Shown: positions 34,955-43,830 of the stretch, piece by piece
Numbering within the stretch: the first letter of the stretch is position 1
Layout of the letters: the number at the start of each line of letters is the position of its first letter
The notes under the pieces: generated by a model
Told to the model about the DNA's origin: nothing
What the model saw: the letters and a program-made list of their open reading frames with translations, nothing else
Database searches by the model: none
Position numbers and translations under genes: made by a program
Origin: Desulfovibrio legallii
GTDB lineage: Bacteria; Desulfobacterota; Desulfovibrionia; Desulfovibrionales; Desulfovibrionaceae
Assembly: GCF_004309735.1 (NCBI RefSeq)
Contig: NZ_SIXC01000007.1
Location: 93,839-157,838, forward strand
Direction: 5' to 3'
Length of the DNA stretch: 64,000 nucleotides

Positions 34955-35908
34955 ATGTCCACGTTTGACGTCCAGTCCACGGTTCTGACCCCCTACGGCG
35001 CGGTCCGCCACGTCCACATCCTCACCTGCTGGCCCGACGGCACGCCGCGCGACTGCCGCTGCCTGGGCCCGGACACCGTGGCCACCCCACAGGGCTGGCT
35101 GCCGCCTCTCTACACCACGGACGATGTGCGCCGCACCAGCGACAGGAGCTTCAGCCTCTACCCCAACGGCATGTGGTGCAGTCTGGAGCTGCAAAGCCAG
35201 TGCCCCGTGCCCACGCCCATGGGCGAACTGCCTGTGGAATGGCTGGCCTGGCACCCCAACGGCACGCTTAAGCGCGTCTTGCTGCGCAAGGGGAAGACCA
35301 GCGGCTACTGGACCGAGCAGGACGAAGGACGGCTGGCCCACATCTGCGCCCTGGACTTGCCTGCAGGGCCCGTGCGGGCCAGGGTGCAGGGCCTGCGCTT
35401 CTATCCCTCCGGGCGTTGCGCAAGCGTCACCTTCTGGCCCGGCGAACGCCTTACCCTGCCTACAGTGTTGGGGCCCCTGCCCGTGCGCAACGGCTGCGCC
35501 TTTTACGAAAGCGGCGCACTGCGCAGCTGCGAACCGGCCCGCCCCCTGCCCGTGGTTACACCGGCCGGGCTCATCACGGCTTTTGACCCCACAGCTACGG
35601 CCATCTGCGGCGACGTCAACTCTCTGCGTCTCACCGAACAGGGCACGGTCTGCGGACTTACCACCACCGCCCGCCTGCGCTGGACCGACGCTCAGGGCCC
35701 GCATACCCTGACCCCGCGCCTGGAACTGGACCAACTCACCATGCGCCGCACTGTGGTTGTGCCCCTGCGTCTGACCTTTACCCCGGACGGTCTGACGCAT
35801 ATGGACGACGGCCGCAGCCTGCGCACCGCGTCTACCGCATCTCTCACGGCCACGGCCTTCACCCCTCTGCCGGATTTGCGCCCGCAGTGCTCGGCCGCCC
35901 CGTGCTGA
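34955..35908 (+). CDS. Unrecognised repeat protein at the end of the nif operon
   Basis: The 317-residue protein has no signal peptide or membrane segment. It is built from degenerate repeats of about 50-60 residues, each pairing a MORN-like turn (WPDGTPRD, LYPNGMWC, WHPNGTLKR, FYPSGRCA, FYESGALRS) with a TPxG/LP beta stretch (PTPMGELPVEW, PTVLGPLPVRN, VTPAGLITA). This suggests an elongated beta structure. It lies 12 bases after the AnfO-like gene with AAAGGAGG before the ATG, so it is almost certainly co-transcribed with it. The product is not recognised. A role in nitrogenase assembly, regulation or oxygen/metal sensing is only inferred from position. Several cysteines (CLG, WCS, SQCP, CAL, CAS, GCA, SCEP, ICGD, QCSAAPC) are notable. 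Confidence 0.75.
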   Translation: MSTFDVQSTVLTPYGAVRHVHILTCWPDGTPRDCRCLGPDTVATPQGWLPPLYTTDDVRRTSDRSFSLYPNGMWCSLELQSQCPVPTPMGELPVEWLAWHPNGTLKRVLLRKGKTSGYWTEQDEGRLAHICALDLPAGPVRARVQGLRFYPSGRCASVTFWPGERLTLPTVLGPLPVRNGCAFYESGALRSCEPARPLPVVTPAGLITAFDPTATAICGDVNSLRLTEQGTVCGLTTTARLRWTDAQGPHTLTPRLELDQLTMRRTVVVPLRLTFTPDGLTHMDDGRSLRTASTASLTATAFTPLPDLRPQCSAAPC

Positions 35909-36246
35909 CCCCATGTTGACCGCACAAACCGGCGAGAAACGCCGCCATAAACGGCTCCGGCGGCGCAGAGGGCAGGGCCCCCGGCGCACCCCGTTTTTGT
36001 CCGTTGGGCGCCTACAATGAAAATGGTTTCACTTTAAAATTGCCCTGGTATCTGCGCACGCAGACGCCCACCACACAGGTGCAGCAAGGCCTTTGCATGA
36101 GAAACGCCGGAATAAATTGCGCTTACGCCTCCACGGCGGGCAGCTGCGTACGCAACCGCCAGGGCAGTTCAACGTTGAACTGCCCCAGAACTATGGGAAA
36201 ACGCCGCCACAGTTCTTCCAGAGTCATAGAAGCCAATATTTTGGTG
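35909..36246. other. Convergent intergenic region carrying a family B repeat module
   Basis: No gene seen. Bases 36105-36186 are a family B module listed separately. The remainder is GC-rich sequence and a short ATGAAAATGG that does not begin a plausible frame. Confidence 0.5.
36105..36186. repeat. Repeat family B, copy 2 (3' modules only)
   Basis: CGCCGGAATAAATTGCGCTTACGCC, a GGCGGGCAGCTGCG...CGCAACCGCC stretch and a perfect 24-base palindrome at 36162-36185 (arms GGGCAGTTCAAC/GTTGAACTGCCC). The palindrome may terminate transcription of the flanking convergent genes. Confidence 0.82.
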
Positions 36247-36867
36247 TCATTGATCAAGATTTTCCGTCAGTCCTTCCAGCCAACGGGCCGTGCGGGCGGT
36301 CTGCTCCAGGTACCAAAGCGAGGCCATCAAAGGAGAAAGGCTGCCCCCTTCCGGCGCATACATGGCTACGGAGCCGTTCTGCCGCAAACTTTCCCAGGCT
36401 TCAAGCGCCTTGCCAAGGGCTGCGGCCCGCTCCTGCGGCAAAGCCTGCATCAGGCGTTGGCGCAGAATGGCGACGTACCGCTCCAATCGGGTCTGCTCCG
36501 TTTCCATGCAGGTCTGCATTGCTGTGGTTACGCCCGCGGCATCGTCCATACAGCTCTGGTAGGCCGGGCTGAAAAGAGAATCCTGTCCGCGCTGGGCCTC
36601 CGGGCCGGATTCCTCCGCTGCGGGCGGCGGGGCCGCAACGGCGGGTGCGGCGGGCGTGTTCCCCACCTCAGGGGCCGCGCCCGCAACGATAGCGGACGGA
36701 GAAGCCTGGTCGGCCTGGGGCGGCCCAACTCTTTGCGCAGCAGCGTCTTCCAAAGCGGCCTGCACGGGCGATCTTTCCGCCACGGCCGACGCGGCCACCG
36801 CATACAGCAACAGCAGCGCCACCACGGGCAACGTCCTGACTACCAAGGGACCACGCGACAAAGACAT
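36247..36867 (-). CDS. Exported LprI-like (DUF1311) protein
   Basis: The 206-residue protein has a clear signal peptide (RGPLVVRTLPVVALLLLYAV, then ASA cleavage near residue 28), a long Ala/Pro-rich low-complexity linker (about 35-95) and a C-terminal domain. That domain has paired cysteines (YQSCMDD and QTCMETEQTRLERYVAIL), an alpha-helical pattern like the LprI/DUF1311 family, some members of which inhibit lysozyme. Start 36867 is chosen because AAGGAG lies upstream and the signal peptide begins there. The longer frame upstream is not coding-like. It probably acts in the periplasm, but the role is unknown. Confidence 0.68.
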   Translation of the reverse strand: MSLSRGPLVVRTLPVVALLLLYAVAASAVAERSPVQAALEDAAAQRVGPPQADQASPSAIVAGAAPEVGNTPAAPAVAAPPPAAEESGPEAQRGQDSLFSPAYQSCMDDAAGVTTAMQTCMETEQTRLERYVAILRQRLMQALPQERAAALGKALEAWESLRQNGSVAMYAPEGGSLSPLMASLWYLEQTARTARWLEGLTENLDQ

Positions 36868-37148
36868 GGGAAAACTCCTTGCAAAAAGCAGCCTGTTCCC
36901 CGAATACAGCATTCCAATAATACAGCGTACCTTTGTGAACAGGCGCTCGCAATGTCTATACTGGCACGTCCGCACCGGCGTTGCAATACGCCAATGCGTT
37001 GCCCTTATTTCTGCGCTGCGGGTATCTGTCCACGCAGCTATCAAAACAATTTTACAGATATATTACTCTATATTATATAAAAAAATAAAATCTGCAAAAC
37101 AAAATTTGTCAAAAGAAAAATCTAGTAACTGTGGTCCAGGCAACACTA
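36868..37148. promoter_or_regulatory. AT-rich promoter region of the LprI-like gene
   Basis: On the minus strand a TTGACA (complement of 37107-37112) is followed after 17 bases by TTTATT (complement of 37084-37089), with a further TATAAT-like sequence at 37072-37077. No gene was seen in this 281-base gap. Confidence 0.4.
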
Positions 37149-37844
37149 CTAGCGGTATTCACGTCCGGACCAGAGCACCCGGCCAATGACGCGGAACTGG
37201 TCCGCACAGTCGCCGCGCAGATCAAGGCTCACTGGCGGGTAGGCAGGGTTGACGCTATGCAGCACGATTTTGCCCGGCAGCTTGTCGATCCGCTTGATGT
37301 AAATGGCGTCTTCAAAGCCCACTGCGTAAAGGCGGCCGGGGCTGATTTCCGTCTGACCACGGTCCAGCAGCACCAGGTCGTTATCAAAAATTTCCGGCAC
37401 CATGCTGTCGCCGGAAACCCGCATAAGCACCATACGCCGTGGGTTGCCCTTGCGCCGCAGAAAATCGCCGCGAAAGGCATAGCCCCCTTCACTGTGCGCG
37501 CTCACCTCAAGGCTGCCGGTTCCGGCCGAAAGCCGCGCTTCAGCCAAAGGCACGATGATCAGCTCACTTTCGCAATCCACCTGCGTGCTGGGCAGCTCCC
37601 CTTCCGCCGCTTCTGGCAGGCGCATAGGGCCACGCCCAAAAAACAGCCAATGGGCATTGACGCCGGTAGAGGCGGCGCAGGTCTGCACCCAGGCCGGGGG
37701 CACTTCACCGCGCTTTCGCGCGCCGCTGACGGACTGGGGCGTAATGCCCAAAGCACGCGCCAGTTCGGCATCGGTCTGTGCGCCAAGCGCCTGCATAAGA
37801 CGCTGCAATGTAGCATTGCACTGAAAAGAAACAGTATGAGACAT
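37149..37844 (-). CDS. CI-type repressor with HTH and S24 peptidase domain
   Basis: The 231-residue protein has an N-terminal helix-turn-helix of the phage CI kind (TDAELARALGITPQSVSGARKRGEVP near residue 25). A C-terminal LexA/S24 autoprotease domain follows, with the catalytic serine in VSGDSMVPEI near residue 144 and the lysine in AIYIKRIDKLP near 182. Such repressors are inactivated by RecA-stimulated self-cleavage. The start at 37844 has GGAGG upstream. No phage integrase, excisionase or structural gene is nearby, so it is either a relic of a prophage or a domesticated stress regulator. It may repress itself through sites in the AT-rich region to its right. Confidence 0.88.
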   Translation of the reverse strand: MSHTVSFQCNATLQRLMQALGAQTDAELARALGITPQSVSGARKRGEVPPAWVQTCAASTGVNAHWLFFGRGPMRLPEAAEGELPSTQVDCESELIIVPLAEARLSAGTGSLEVSAHSEGGYAFRGDFLRRKGNPRRMVLMRVSGDSMVPEIFDNDLVLLDRGQTEISPGRLYAVGFEDAIYIKRIDKLPGKIVLHSVNPAYPPVSLDLRGDCADQFRVIGRVLWSGREYR

Positions 37845-38602
37845 ATGCGGTCCTCCGTCAGGAGGGAACCCGACAGGGCGCCGGACAGGGAGCGGCACCC
37901 GCAAACCGTCAGGCGCCCACAGACGCGCCGCGCGAAATTTGCACGGGTTGAACAGCTTTTATTGATAGTTAGCCAACCTCACCAGAAAAAGCAAGAAAAA
38001 ACTTATCTAACTAAAGAAAATAAACTTTTTATGAATGACAGAAAGAAAAAACTTATGGCTTGCCAGAGAGATTTTTTTGCCGTAGGCTTGTTTTTCGAAA
38101 GGGATATGTGAGCTATCCGCGTGGTGCTGCCAGAGAACAAAGGCCTTTGCAATGGTCTTCAGCGCAGACTGTATTTTATATAAGGTAAATTCATCAGGAT
38201 TATACAATACTGTTACATAAAAATTACAAACAATTTAAAACAATAAAAATTGTTTATAATTTTTTAAACGTATATTTTCTGCGCACAGCACAATTTTTTT
38301 ATTAACTAACACAATATGCCCCCAAACGACGCAAGGGACAGCGTGTTCCGCCTGTTGTCGTGCATTATGGCATCCGTGGACAATATCGCGGCATGCAAAC
38401 ATTGGTATTGGCGATTACTGCAATGGTGCATACACTGTTTTATGGAAGTTCGGTAAATACCGAGGAGGCGGCGCTGTACTGGTGAGGTCAACGCTGACGG
38501 CTCCAGTACGTTCGTTTTGACGGCCTTTTTGGCTGTGCTTCCATATACTCGCTCCATCTGGGGCTACACCCGCGACATTTATGCCACGGCGAAGGAGAGT
38601 AT
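37845..38602. promoter_or_regulatory. AT-rich 758-base intergenic region with repressor promoter and possible operators
   Basis: The base composition drops sharply (poly-A/T tracts around 37981-38060 and 38200-38310), unlike the flanks. On the minus strand TTGCTT (complement of 37989-37994), 17 bases, TAACTA (complement of 37966-37971) forms a plausible promoter for the CI-type gene. The inverted pair TAGTTAG (37966-37972) and CTAACTA (38007-38013) may be operator half-sites, and TTAACTAAC recurs near 38301. Short frames here are not coding-like. No gene is supported. Confidence 0.42.
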
Positions 38603-39814
38603 ATGGCAAAAATTTCCATCCAAAATCTTTCAAAAGTCTTCGGTCCTCACCCGGAGCACGCTCTGAAGCTGGCGCTGCAGGGCGCATCCCGCGCGGATAT
38701 TTTGCGGCAGACCAAGTCCACCCTGGCCCTGCGCGACATCACCCTCGATATTTCTCCCTCAGAGCTGCTGGTGGTCATGGGACTTTCCGGCAGCGGCAAA
38801 TCCACTCTGCTGCGCTGCCTCAATGGCCTGATCATGCCCAGCGCCGGCAAAGTGCTGGTGGACGATCAGGACATTACCGCCATGAGCGCCCGCAACCTGC
38901 GGCGCATGCGGCAGCGCTGCTTCGGCATGGTCTTTCAGAATTTTGCCTTGCTGCCCCACCGCACGGTGCTGCACAATGTGGCCTTTGGGCTTGAAGTTAT
39001 GGGCGTGCCGGAGGCGGAACGGCTGCGTAAAAGCGCAGCCGCCCTGGAACGTGTGGGCCTGGCCCAGTGGCACAACGCCTACCCGGCGGAACTTTCCGGC
39101 GGCATGAAGCAGCGTGTGGGGCTTGCCCGCGCCCTGGCCCTGGAGCCGGAAGTACTGCTTATGGACGAAGCCTTCAGCGCGCTGGACCCGCTTATCCGTC
39201 AAGAAATGCAGGACGAACTGCTTGCCCTGCAGGAAGATATCCGCAAGACCATCGTCTTCATCACCCACGACCTTAACGAGGCCTTCAAGCTGGGCGACCG
39301 TATTGTGTTGCTGCAGGACGGCGCAGTGGTGCAGGTGGGCACGGCAGAGGACATTCTCAAGTCTCCGGCCAACGACTATGTGGCCCGCTTTGTGGCCTCG
39401 GCGGACGCCTCGCAGGTGCTTACCGCGGCCAGCGTCATGAAGCGCTCGGAAGCCTGCGCCGTGCTGGGTCTGGACGGACCGCGTTCCGCGTTGCGTAAAA
39501 TGCGCGTCCACTCCCTGGCTTCGCTCTTTGTGCTGGACAGGCATCGCCGCTTTGTGGGCATACTGCACGCCGTCGAGGCCGAGCGTCTGGTGAGTGAAGG
39601 CCGTTCCGATCTGGAGGCCATCACCCACAAGGACATTGCCACTGTGCGGCCGGACGCTCCCGTCAGCGAACTCTTGCCCCTCATGGCCGATCTGCCCCAT
39701 GCCCTGGCCGTGGTGGACGAAAACCGCCGTCTGCAGGGCGTTATCGTGCGGGGACTTTTGCTGGGCGCGCTGGTGGAACACCGCGACACGGGGGGAACTC
39801 TCGATGCTGCCTAG
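38603..39814 (+). CDS. Glycine betaine/proline-type ABC transporter ATP-binding protein with CBS domains
   Basis: The 403-residue ATPase has Walker A GLSGSGKST near residue 60, Q-loop VFQNFALLPHRT, signature LSGGMKQRVGLARAL near 166, Walker B VLLMDEAFSALDP and H-loop FITHDLNE. After residue 270 come two CBS-like repeats (SLFVLDRHRRFVGILHAVE and ALAVVDENRRLQGVIVRG), the osmosensing module of OpuAA/ProV. The ATG has AAGGAGAG upstream. The stop overlaps the permease start by 11 bases. The importer probably takes up a quaternary amine osmolyte such as glycine betaine. Confidence 0.9.
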   Translation: MAKISIQNLSKVFGPHPEHALKLALQGASRADILRQTKSTLALRDITLDISPSELLVVMGLSGSGKSTLLRCLNGLIMPSAGKVLVDDQDITAMSARNLRRMRQRCFGMVFQNFALLPHRTVLHNVAFGLEVMGVPEAERLRKSAAALERVGLAQWHNAYPAELSGGMKQRVGLARALALEPEVLLMDEAFSALDPLIRQEMQDELLALQEDIRKTIVFITHDLNEAFKLGDRIVLLQDGAVVQVGTAEDILKSPANDYVARFVASADASQVLTAASVMKRSEACAVLGLDGPRSALRKMRVHSLASLFVLDRHRRFVGILHAVEAERLVSEGRSDLEAITHKDIATVRPDAPVSELLPLMADLPHALAVVDENRRLQGVIVRGLLLGALVEHRDTGGTLDAA

Positions 39815-40646
39815 AATCCCGCTGGCCGAAACCATTGACAGCCTGGTGGAGGAACTGGTCGTTCTTTTTTCCGGCTTTACCCGCGCCGGCTCCGCCGTCA
39901 TGCTCTCTCTGCTGGATCATTTTGAACACGCGCTGCTGCTGCCGCCGCCCTGGCTGTTCATTGTAGCGCTGGCCGCCTTGGGCTGGTGGGCCACCAGGCG
40001 ACCGGGGTTGCCGGTATTTGTGTTGCTGGGCTTCGGGCTGCTCTGGAACCTGGGCCTCTGGGCCCCCACCATCAGCACCCTGGCCCTGGTGCTGGCGGCC
40101 ACCCTGCTCTCCGTACTGCTGGGCGTGCCCTGCGGCATCCTCACGGCCATGAGCCCCTGGGTCCGCCGGGTGGTCATGCCCGTGCTGGACGTCATGCAGA
40201 CCATGCCCGCCTTTGTCTATCTTATCCCGGCCATTCCCTTTTTCGGCATCGGCAAGGTCAGCGCCGTAGTGGCCACGGTCATTTTTTCCGTACCGCCGGC
40301 CATCCGGCTGACCTGCCTGGGCATCCAGCAGGTGCCCCACGATTTGGTGGAATGCGCCGAAGCCTTTGGGGCCACCCGCCTGCAGCGCCTGTGCAAGCTG
40401 GAGCTGCCCTTGGCCATGCCCACTATTGTGGCCGGCGTAAACCAGACCATCATGCTGGCCCTTTCCATGGCCGTCATCGCGGCCATGATCGGCGCGCGCG
40501 GCCTGGGCGGCGAAGTATGGAAAGCCATCCAGCGCCTGCAGGTGGGCAGCGGCTTTGAGGCCGGCCTCGGCATTGTTATTGTCGCCATCACCCTGGACCG
40601 CCTGTTCCGCGCCCTGGCCCGCAAAAGCGCAGGCCGCACCCGCTAG
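39804..40646 (+). CDS. Glycine betaine/proline-type ABC transporter permease
   Basis: The 280-residue permease has about seven membrane segments and the ProW/OpuAB EAA loop (ECAEAFGATRLQRLCKLELPLAMPTIVAGVNQ near residue 190), which couples to the ATPase. DVMQTMPAFVYLIPAIPFFG and ALSMAVIAAMIGARGLGGEVW are family signatures. ATG 39804 lies within the ATPase gene, preceded by GGGGGAAC. It is followed by the binding-protein gene after 72 bases. Confidence 0.9.
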   Translation: MLPRIPLAETIDSLVEELVVLFSGFTRAGSAVMLSLLDHFEHALLLPPPWLFIVALAALGWWATRRPGLPVFVLLGFGLLWNLGLWAPTISTLALVLAATLLSVLLGVPCGILTAMSPWVRRVVMPVLDVMQTMPAFVYLIPAIPFFGIGKVSAVVATVIFSVPPAIRLTCLGIQQVPHDLVECAEAFGATRLQRLCKLELPLAMPTIVAGVNQTIMLALSMAVIAAMIGARGLGGEVWKAIQRLQVGSGFEAGLGIVIVAITLDRLFRALARKSAGRTR

Positions 40647-40718
40647 CCCCGACGTCTCCGCCGCCTGGGCCACAACGGGGAGACGTCCCCCCGTCAACCG
40701 TTCCTTAAGGAGGACACC

Positions 40719-41579
40719 ATGAACAAAGCAATTCTCTGCGCCGCGCTGGCGCTCCTGTTCTGCTGGGCCTTGCCCGTACAGGCCAAGGAAAACAAAACCC
40801 TTAAAATAGTTTATGTGGAATGGGACTGCGCCACGGCTTCCAGCAACCTGGCCAAAGCCGTACTGGAAGACCGCCTGGGCTACAAGGTAGAACTTTTGCC
40901 CGTTACCCAGCCCATTCTTTGGACCAGCTTGGCCAGCGGCGACGCTGACGCCATGGTCACGGCCTGGCTGCCCGACACCCACAAAGAGATGTACGCCAAA
41001 GTCAAAAACCAGGTGGAAATGCTGGGCAAGCTCACGGGCGGCGCGCGCCTGGGCCTGGCTGTACCGGACTACGTGCCCCTTAAATCAGTGGAGGAACTGA
41101 GCGCCAACGCCGCCAAGTTCAAAAACCGCATCATAGGCATCGACCCCGGCGCGGGCATCATGCAACTGACGGAAAAACTGCTCAAAGATTACAACATCAA
41201 AAATATGGAATTGGTGGAAGGCAGCGGCACCATCATGACCTCCAGCCTGGCGGACGCCATCCGCAACAAGGAATGGATCGTGGTCACGGCCTGGTCGCCG
41301 CACTGGATGTTCGGTCGCTGGCAGCTCCACTACCTGGACGATCCCAAAGCCAGCCTGGGCAGGGAAGAGGGCATTTATAAAGTGGGTCGTAAGGGTCTGA
41401 AAAAGGACCATCCCGCAGCCTGGGCCTTCCTGACCCACTTCAGCTACACGGGCGCAGACCAGTTGCAGCAGCTTATGGCCTGGAACCAGGAAAAAGGCAC
41501 GGATCCGCTGCAAAATGCCCGCCGCTTTATGAAAGCGTACCCGGAGCAGGTAAATTCCTGGCTGGAGCAGGGGAAATAG
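40719..41579 (+). CDS. Glycine betaine/proline-type ABC transporter substrate-binding protein
   Basis: The 286-residue periplasmic protein has a signal peptide (LCAALALLFCWALPVQAKE, cleavage after residue 22) and the OpuAC/ProX fold: VYVEWDCATASSNLAK near residue 32, DADAMVTAWLPDTH near 75, GIDPGAGIMQLTEK near 142, TAWSPHWMFGRWQLHYLDD near 194. Aromatic residues in these blocks form the cage for quaternary ammonium compounds. RBS TAAGGAGGACACC is strong. It completes a three-gene importer and is followed by a terminator. Confidence 0.9.
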   Translation: MNKAILCAALALLFCWALPVQAKENKTLKIVYVEWDCATASSNLAKAVLEDRLGYKVELLPVTQPILWTSLASGDADAMVTAWLPDTHKEMYAKVKNQVEMLGKLTGGARLGLAVPDYVPLKSVEELSANAAKFKNRIIGIDPGAGIMQLTEKLLKDYNIKNMELVEGSGTIMTSSLADAIRNKEWIVVTAWSPHWMFGRWQLHYLDDPKASLGREEGIYKVGRKGLKKDHPAAWAFLTHFSYTGADQLQQLMAWNQEKGTDPLQNARRFMKAYPEQVNSWLEQGK

Positions 41580-41623
41580 GGATTGAGCGCTCCGGCGCGC
41601 CCCACGGCCGCCGCTGACGCAAA

Positions 41624-41660
41624 ATGGCCCGAACTGCAACGGTTCGGGCCATTTTTTTAA
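41624..41660. terminator. Bidirectional rho-independent terminator
   Basis: ATGGCCCGAAC (41624-41634) pairs with GTTCGGGCCAT (41642-41652), followed by T7 on the plus strand and preceded by AAAA for the minus strand. It lies between the ABC importer and the convergent epimerase-family gene. Confidence 0.9.
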
Positions 41661-41693
41661 GGACGCGCGGCGCGCCGCGCCATAAAATGGACG

Positions 41694-42650
41694 TCAGGCC
41701 TGGCCCGTGCGCAGCTGCTCTTCAAAGTAGACGATGGTTTTCTTCAGGCCGTCCTGCAGCGTCACGCGAGGCTCCCAGCCCAGTTTTTCCCGCGCCAGCG
41801 AGATATCGGGCCGGCGCTGTCTGGGGTCGTCGCCGGGCAGGGGCTCGCACACAATGGCGGAGCGGCTGCCGGTCATATCCACCACCATTTCGGCCAGTTG
41901 GCGGATCGTAAATTCGCCGGGGTTGCCCATGTTCATGGGCCCCACAAAATCGGCGGGCGAAGCCATAAAACGCAGCATGCATTCGATCAGGTCGTCCACA
42001 TAGCAGAAAGAACGCGTCTGGCTGCCATCGCCATAAATGGTGATGGGTTTGTTCTGCAGGGCCTGAATAATAAAATTAGAAACCACCCGGCCGTCATTGG
42101 GGTGCATCTTGGGCCCGTAGGTATTAAAGATGCGCCCCACCTTGATGGGCAGCCCTCCCTGCCGCCAGTAGGCAAAGAAAAGCGCCTCGGCGCAGCGTTT
42201 ACCTTCATCGTAGCAGGAGCGGATGCCGTTGGGGTTCACATGGCCCCAATAGCTCTCCGGCTGGGGGTGCACGTCCGGGTCGCCGTAAACCTCACTGGTG
42301 GAAGCCTGATAAATGGGTGCACGCAGGCGTTTGGCCAGACCCAGCATATTGATGGCCCCGTGCACGCAGGTTTTGATGGTCTGCACCGGGTCATGCTGAT
42401 AGTGGATGGGCGAGGCCGGGCAGGCCAAATTATAGATTTGGTCCACTTCCACATAGAGGGGAAAGGTCACGTCGTGGCGGATGAGTTCAAAACGGCGGTT
42501 GTCCAGAAACTCTTCCACATTGGCGCGAGCGCTGGAAAAAAAATTGTCCACGCAGAGCACTTCGTGCCCCGCCTCCAGCAGTCGCCCGCAGAGATGCGAA
42601 CCCAAAAAACCGGAACCGCCGGTGACCAGAACCCGTTTGCGCAGATGCAT
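41694..42650 (-). CDS. NAD-dependent UDP-glucuronate decarboxylase-like sugar-nucleotide enzyme
   Basis: The 318-residue extended short-chain dehydrogenase has the NAD motif [12 protein letters not shown] near residue 8. Its UXS-type blocks are [15 protein letters not shown] near 77, the STSEVYGDP serine near 115 and the YDEGKRCAE tyrosine-lysine pair (Tyr near 144). [19 protein letters not shown] and [15 protein letters not shown] follow. This pattern is typical of UDP-xylose synthases, which decarboxylate UDP-glucuronate for polysaccharide or lipopolysaccharide synthesis. A dTDP-glucose dehydratase-like alternative is less likely because of the SPIHYQ and YDEGKR motifs. It stands alone here, with no glycosyltransferase next to it. 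Confidence 0.85.
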   Translation of the reverse strand: MHLRKRVLVTGGSGFLGSHLCGRLLEAGHEVLCVDNFFSSARANVEEFLDNRRFELIRHDVTFPLYVEVDQIYNLACPASPIHYQHDPVQTIKTCVHGAINMLGLAKRLRAPIYQASTSEVYGDPDVHPQPESYWGHVNPNGIRSCYDEGKRCAEALFFAYWRQGGLPIKVGRIFNTYGPKMHPNDGRVVSNFIIQALQNKPITIYGDGSQTRSFCYVDDLIECMLRFMASPADFVGPMNMGNPGEFTIRQLAEMVVDMTGSRSAIVCEPLPGDDPRQRRPDISLAREKLGWEPRVTLQDGLKKTIVYFEEQLRTGQA

Positions 42651-43086
42651 GCTACCCCCGAAGACAGATGATTGCGGCCGCCGAAACCGGCTTTGCCTGG
42701 CGTGTCGGCTGAAAAAACAAACAGTACGGCGAAAAACTGCCGCCGCCGGAGCGCTGCCCCGACAAACGCCCGCGTGGGCGTCACTGTGGCTTAGCCGTTT
42801 CGGCCTTCAGCGTCAAACGGCCTTTTGCCGACGCATACCAACGAGGGCAGCGTACACCTTTAGACCGGCAAGAACAATAAGGAGCGCAGGCCGCAGGGCA
42901 TCCGCGCCATTGCGTTGGCACGCACGCAGCAAAAATCCGCCTCTGACGCCATGAGCGCAAAAAGGCTGTTTTTGTCAAGCGGGGCGACACGCGCCGCCTG
43001 CCCCGCCAGCACTTCCGGCCATCGTGTTTCCGGGGCATCTGCTCCGGCCCAAGGCGTCCGCCTGCCCCGCCACCTGCGCACCCTGC
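42651..43086. other. 436-base gap without a recognisable gene
   Basis: GC-rich sequence on the leftward side of the nitroreductase. Small open frames (for example on the minus strand from 43081) lack ribosome sites and show unnatural composition. No hairpin terminator or promoter stands out. Confidence 0.4.
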
Positions 43087-43596
43087 CTACCAGCGGTCGT
43101 GATGGACCTTGGCGGGATCGAAGCGGTCCGCTTCCTTGAAGGGCTGCGCAGGGTGCCCCACCACCACCAGGCCCAGGATATTAATATCCTCCGGCACCTG
43201 CAAAAGTTCACGGATAGGGCGCACACGATCCTCAATGGGGTGCATGCCGCACCAGACCGTGCCCAGATTCCTGCCGCGCGCGGCCAGCAGAATATTTTCC
43301 AGGGCTGCGGCGCAATCCTGCTGCCAGAAGCCCGCCTCCTTAGCCTCGGCCGGATTGGCGCAGACCAGGATGACCACCGGGGCCTCGGCAGCCATTTTGG
43401 CATAGGGGTGACGCTGGGCAATGCCTTGGCGCAGAGCCTGATCGCGCACCACCACAAAGTGCCAGGAACGGGAATTGTGCGAGCTGGGCGCACACATGGC
43501 CGCCTTGAGCAGGGTGTTGACATCGTCCTCGCTCACGGGATCCGGCGTGAATTTGCGGATGCTGCGCCGAGTAAAAATGGCTTCCAACACGTCCAT
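43087..43596 (-). CDS. Nitroreductase family FMN-dependent oxidoreductase
   Basis: The 169-residue protein has the FMN-binding start EAIFTRRSIRKFTPDPV with RRSIRKF, then MCAPSSHNSRSWHFVVV near residue 35, QDCAAALENILLAA near 93 and GLGTVW-like NLGTVWCGMHP near 111. Flavin nitroreductases of this short kind transfer electrons from NAD(P)H to nitro groups, quinones or flavin. The natural substrate is unknown. The start at 43596 has AAGGAGGAG just upstream. A family B repeat begins 14 bases before the start codon, so the leader is formed largely by repeat sequence. Confidence 0.85.
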   Translation of the reverse strand: MDVLEAIFTRRSIRKFTPDPVSEDDVNTLLKAAMCAPSSHNSRSWHFVVVRDQALRQGIAQRHPYAKMAAEAPVVILVCANPAEAKEAGFWQQDCAAALENILLAARGRNLGTVWCGMHPIEDRVRPIRELLQVPEDINILGLVVVGHPAQPFKEADRFDPAKVHHDRW

Positions 43597-43609
43597 GATG
43601 TCTCCTCCT

Positions 43610-43760
43610 TGAAGCAGATTACCCTTGAGAATATTGTATATTCTCAACGTTTACGGCACGCGCGTTCCGGCGCTTAACCGCGCCAATAAATAGCGCTTGC
43701 GCCTCCACGGCGGGCGGCGGCTTACGCCAGCCGCCAAGGCATTGCCGCGTTGCAATGCCC
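43610..43760. repeat. Repeat family B, copy 3
   Basis: A complete unit of about 151 bases: GAAGCAGATTACCC, a TTGAGAATAT...ATATTCTCAA stem, CGTTCCGGCGCTTAACC, GCGC-CAATAAATA-GCGC, GGCGGGCGGCGG...CAGCCGCC and a closing stem GGCATTGC/GCAATGCC at 43738-43759. It lies just upstream of the nitroreductase start. Confidence 0.85.
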
Positions 43761-43830
43761 AAGAGCAGATTACCTTTGAGAACAAGCATTCCCAAAGTCT
43801 GGTGCAACGCCCTCTCAGGCGCATCACCGC
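43761..43830. repeat. Repeat family B, copy 4 (5' module, tandem to copy 3)
   Basis: A second unit starts in tandem with AGAGCAGATTACCTTTGAG and has a CTTTGAGAA...TTCCCAAAG stem. After about 70 bases similarity fades. Confidence 0.7.

Noticed and set aside
38007..38207. 66-codon minus-strand frame in the AT-rich island
   Set aside because: No RBS, low complexity, no similarity that I can name.
37149..38602. Prophage around the CI-type repressor
   Set aside because: Flanking genes are an LprI-like protein and an osmolyte importer. No integrase, att-like repeat or phage structural gene was seen.
42781..43081. Small minus-strand frames between the epimerase and nitroreductase genes
   Set aside because: Overlapping frames of similar length, no RBS, no recognisable motif.
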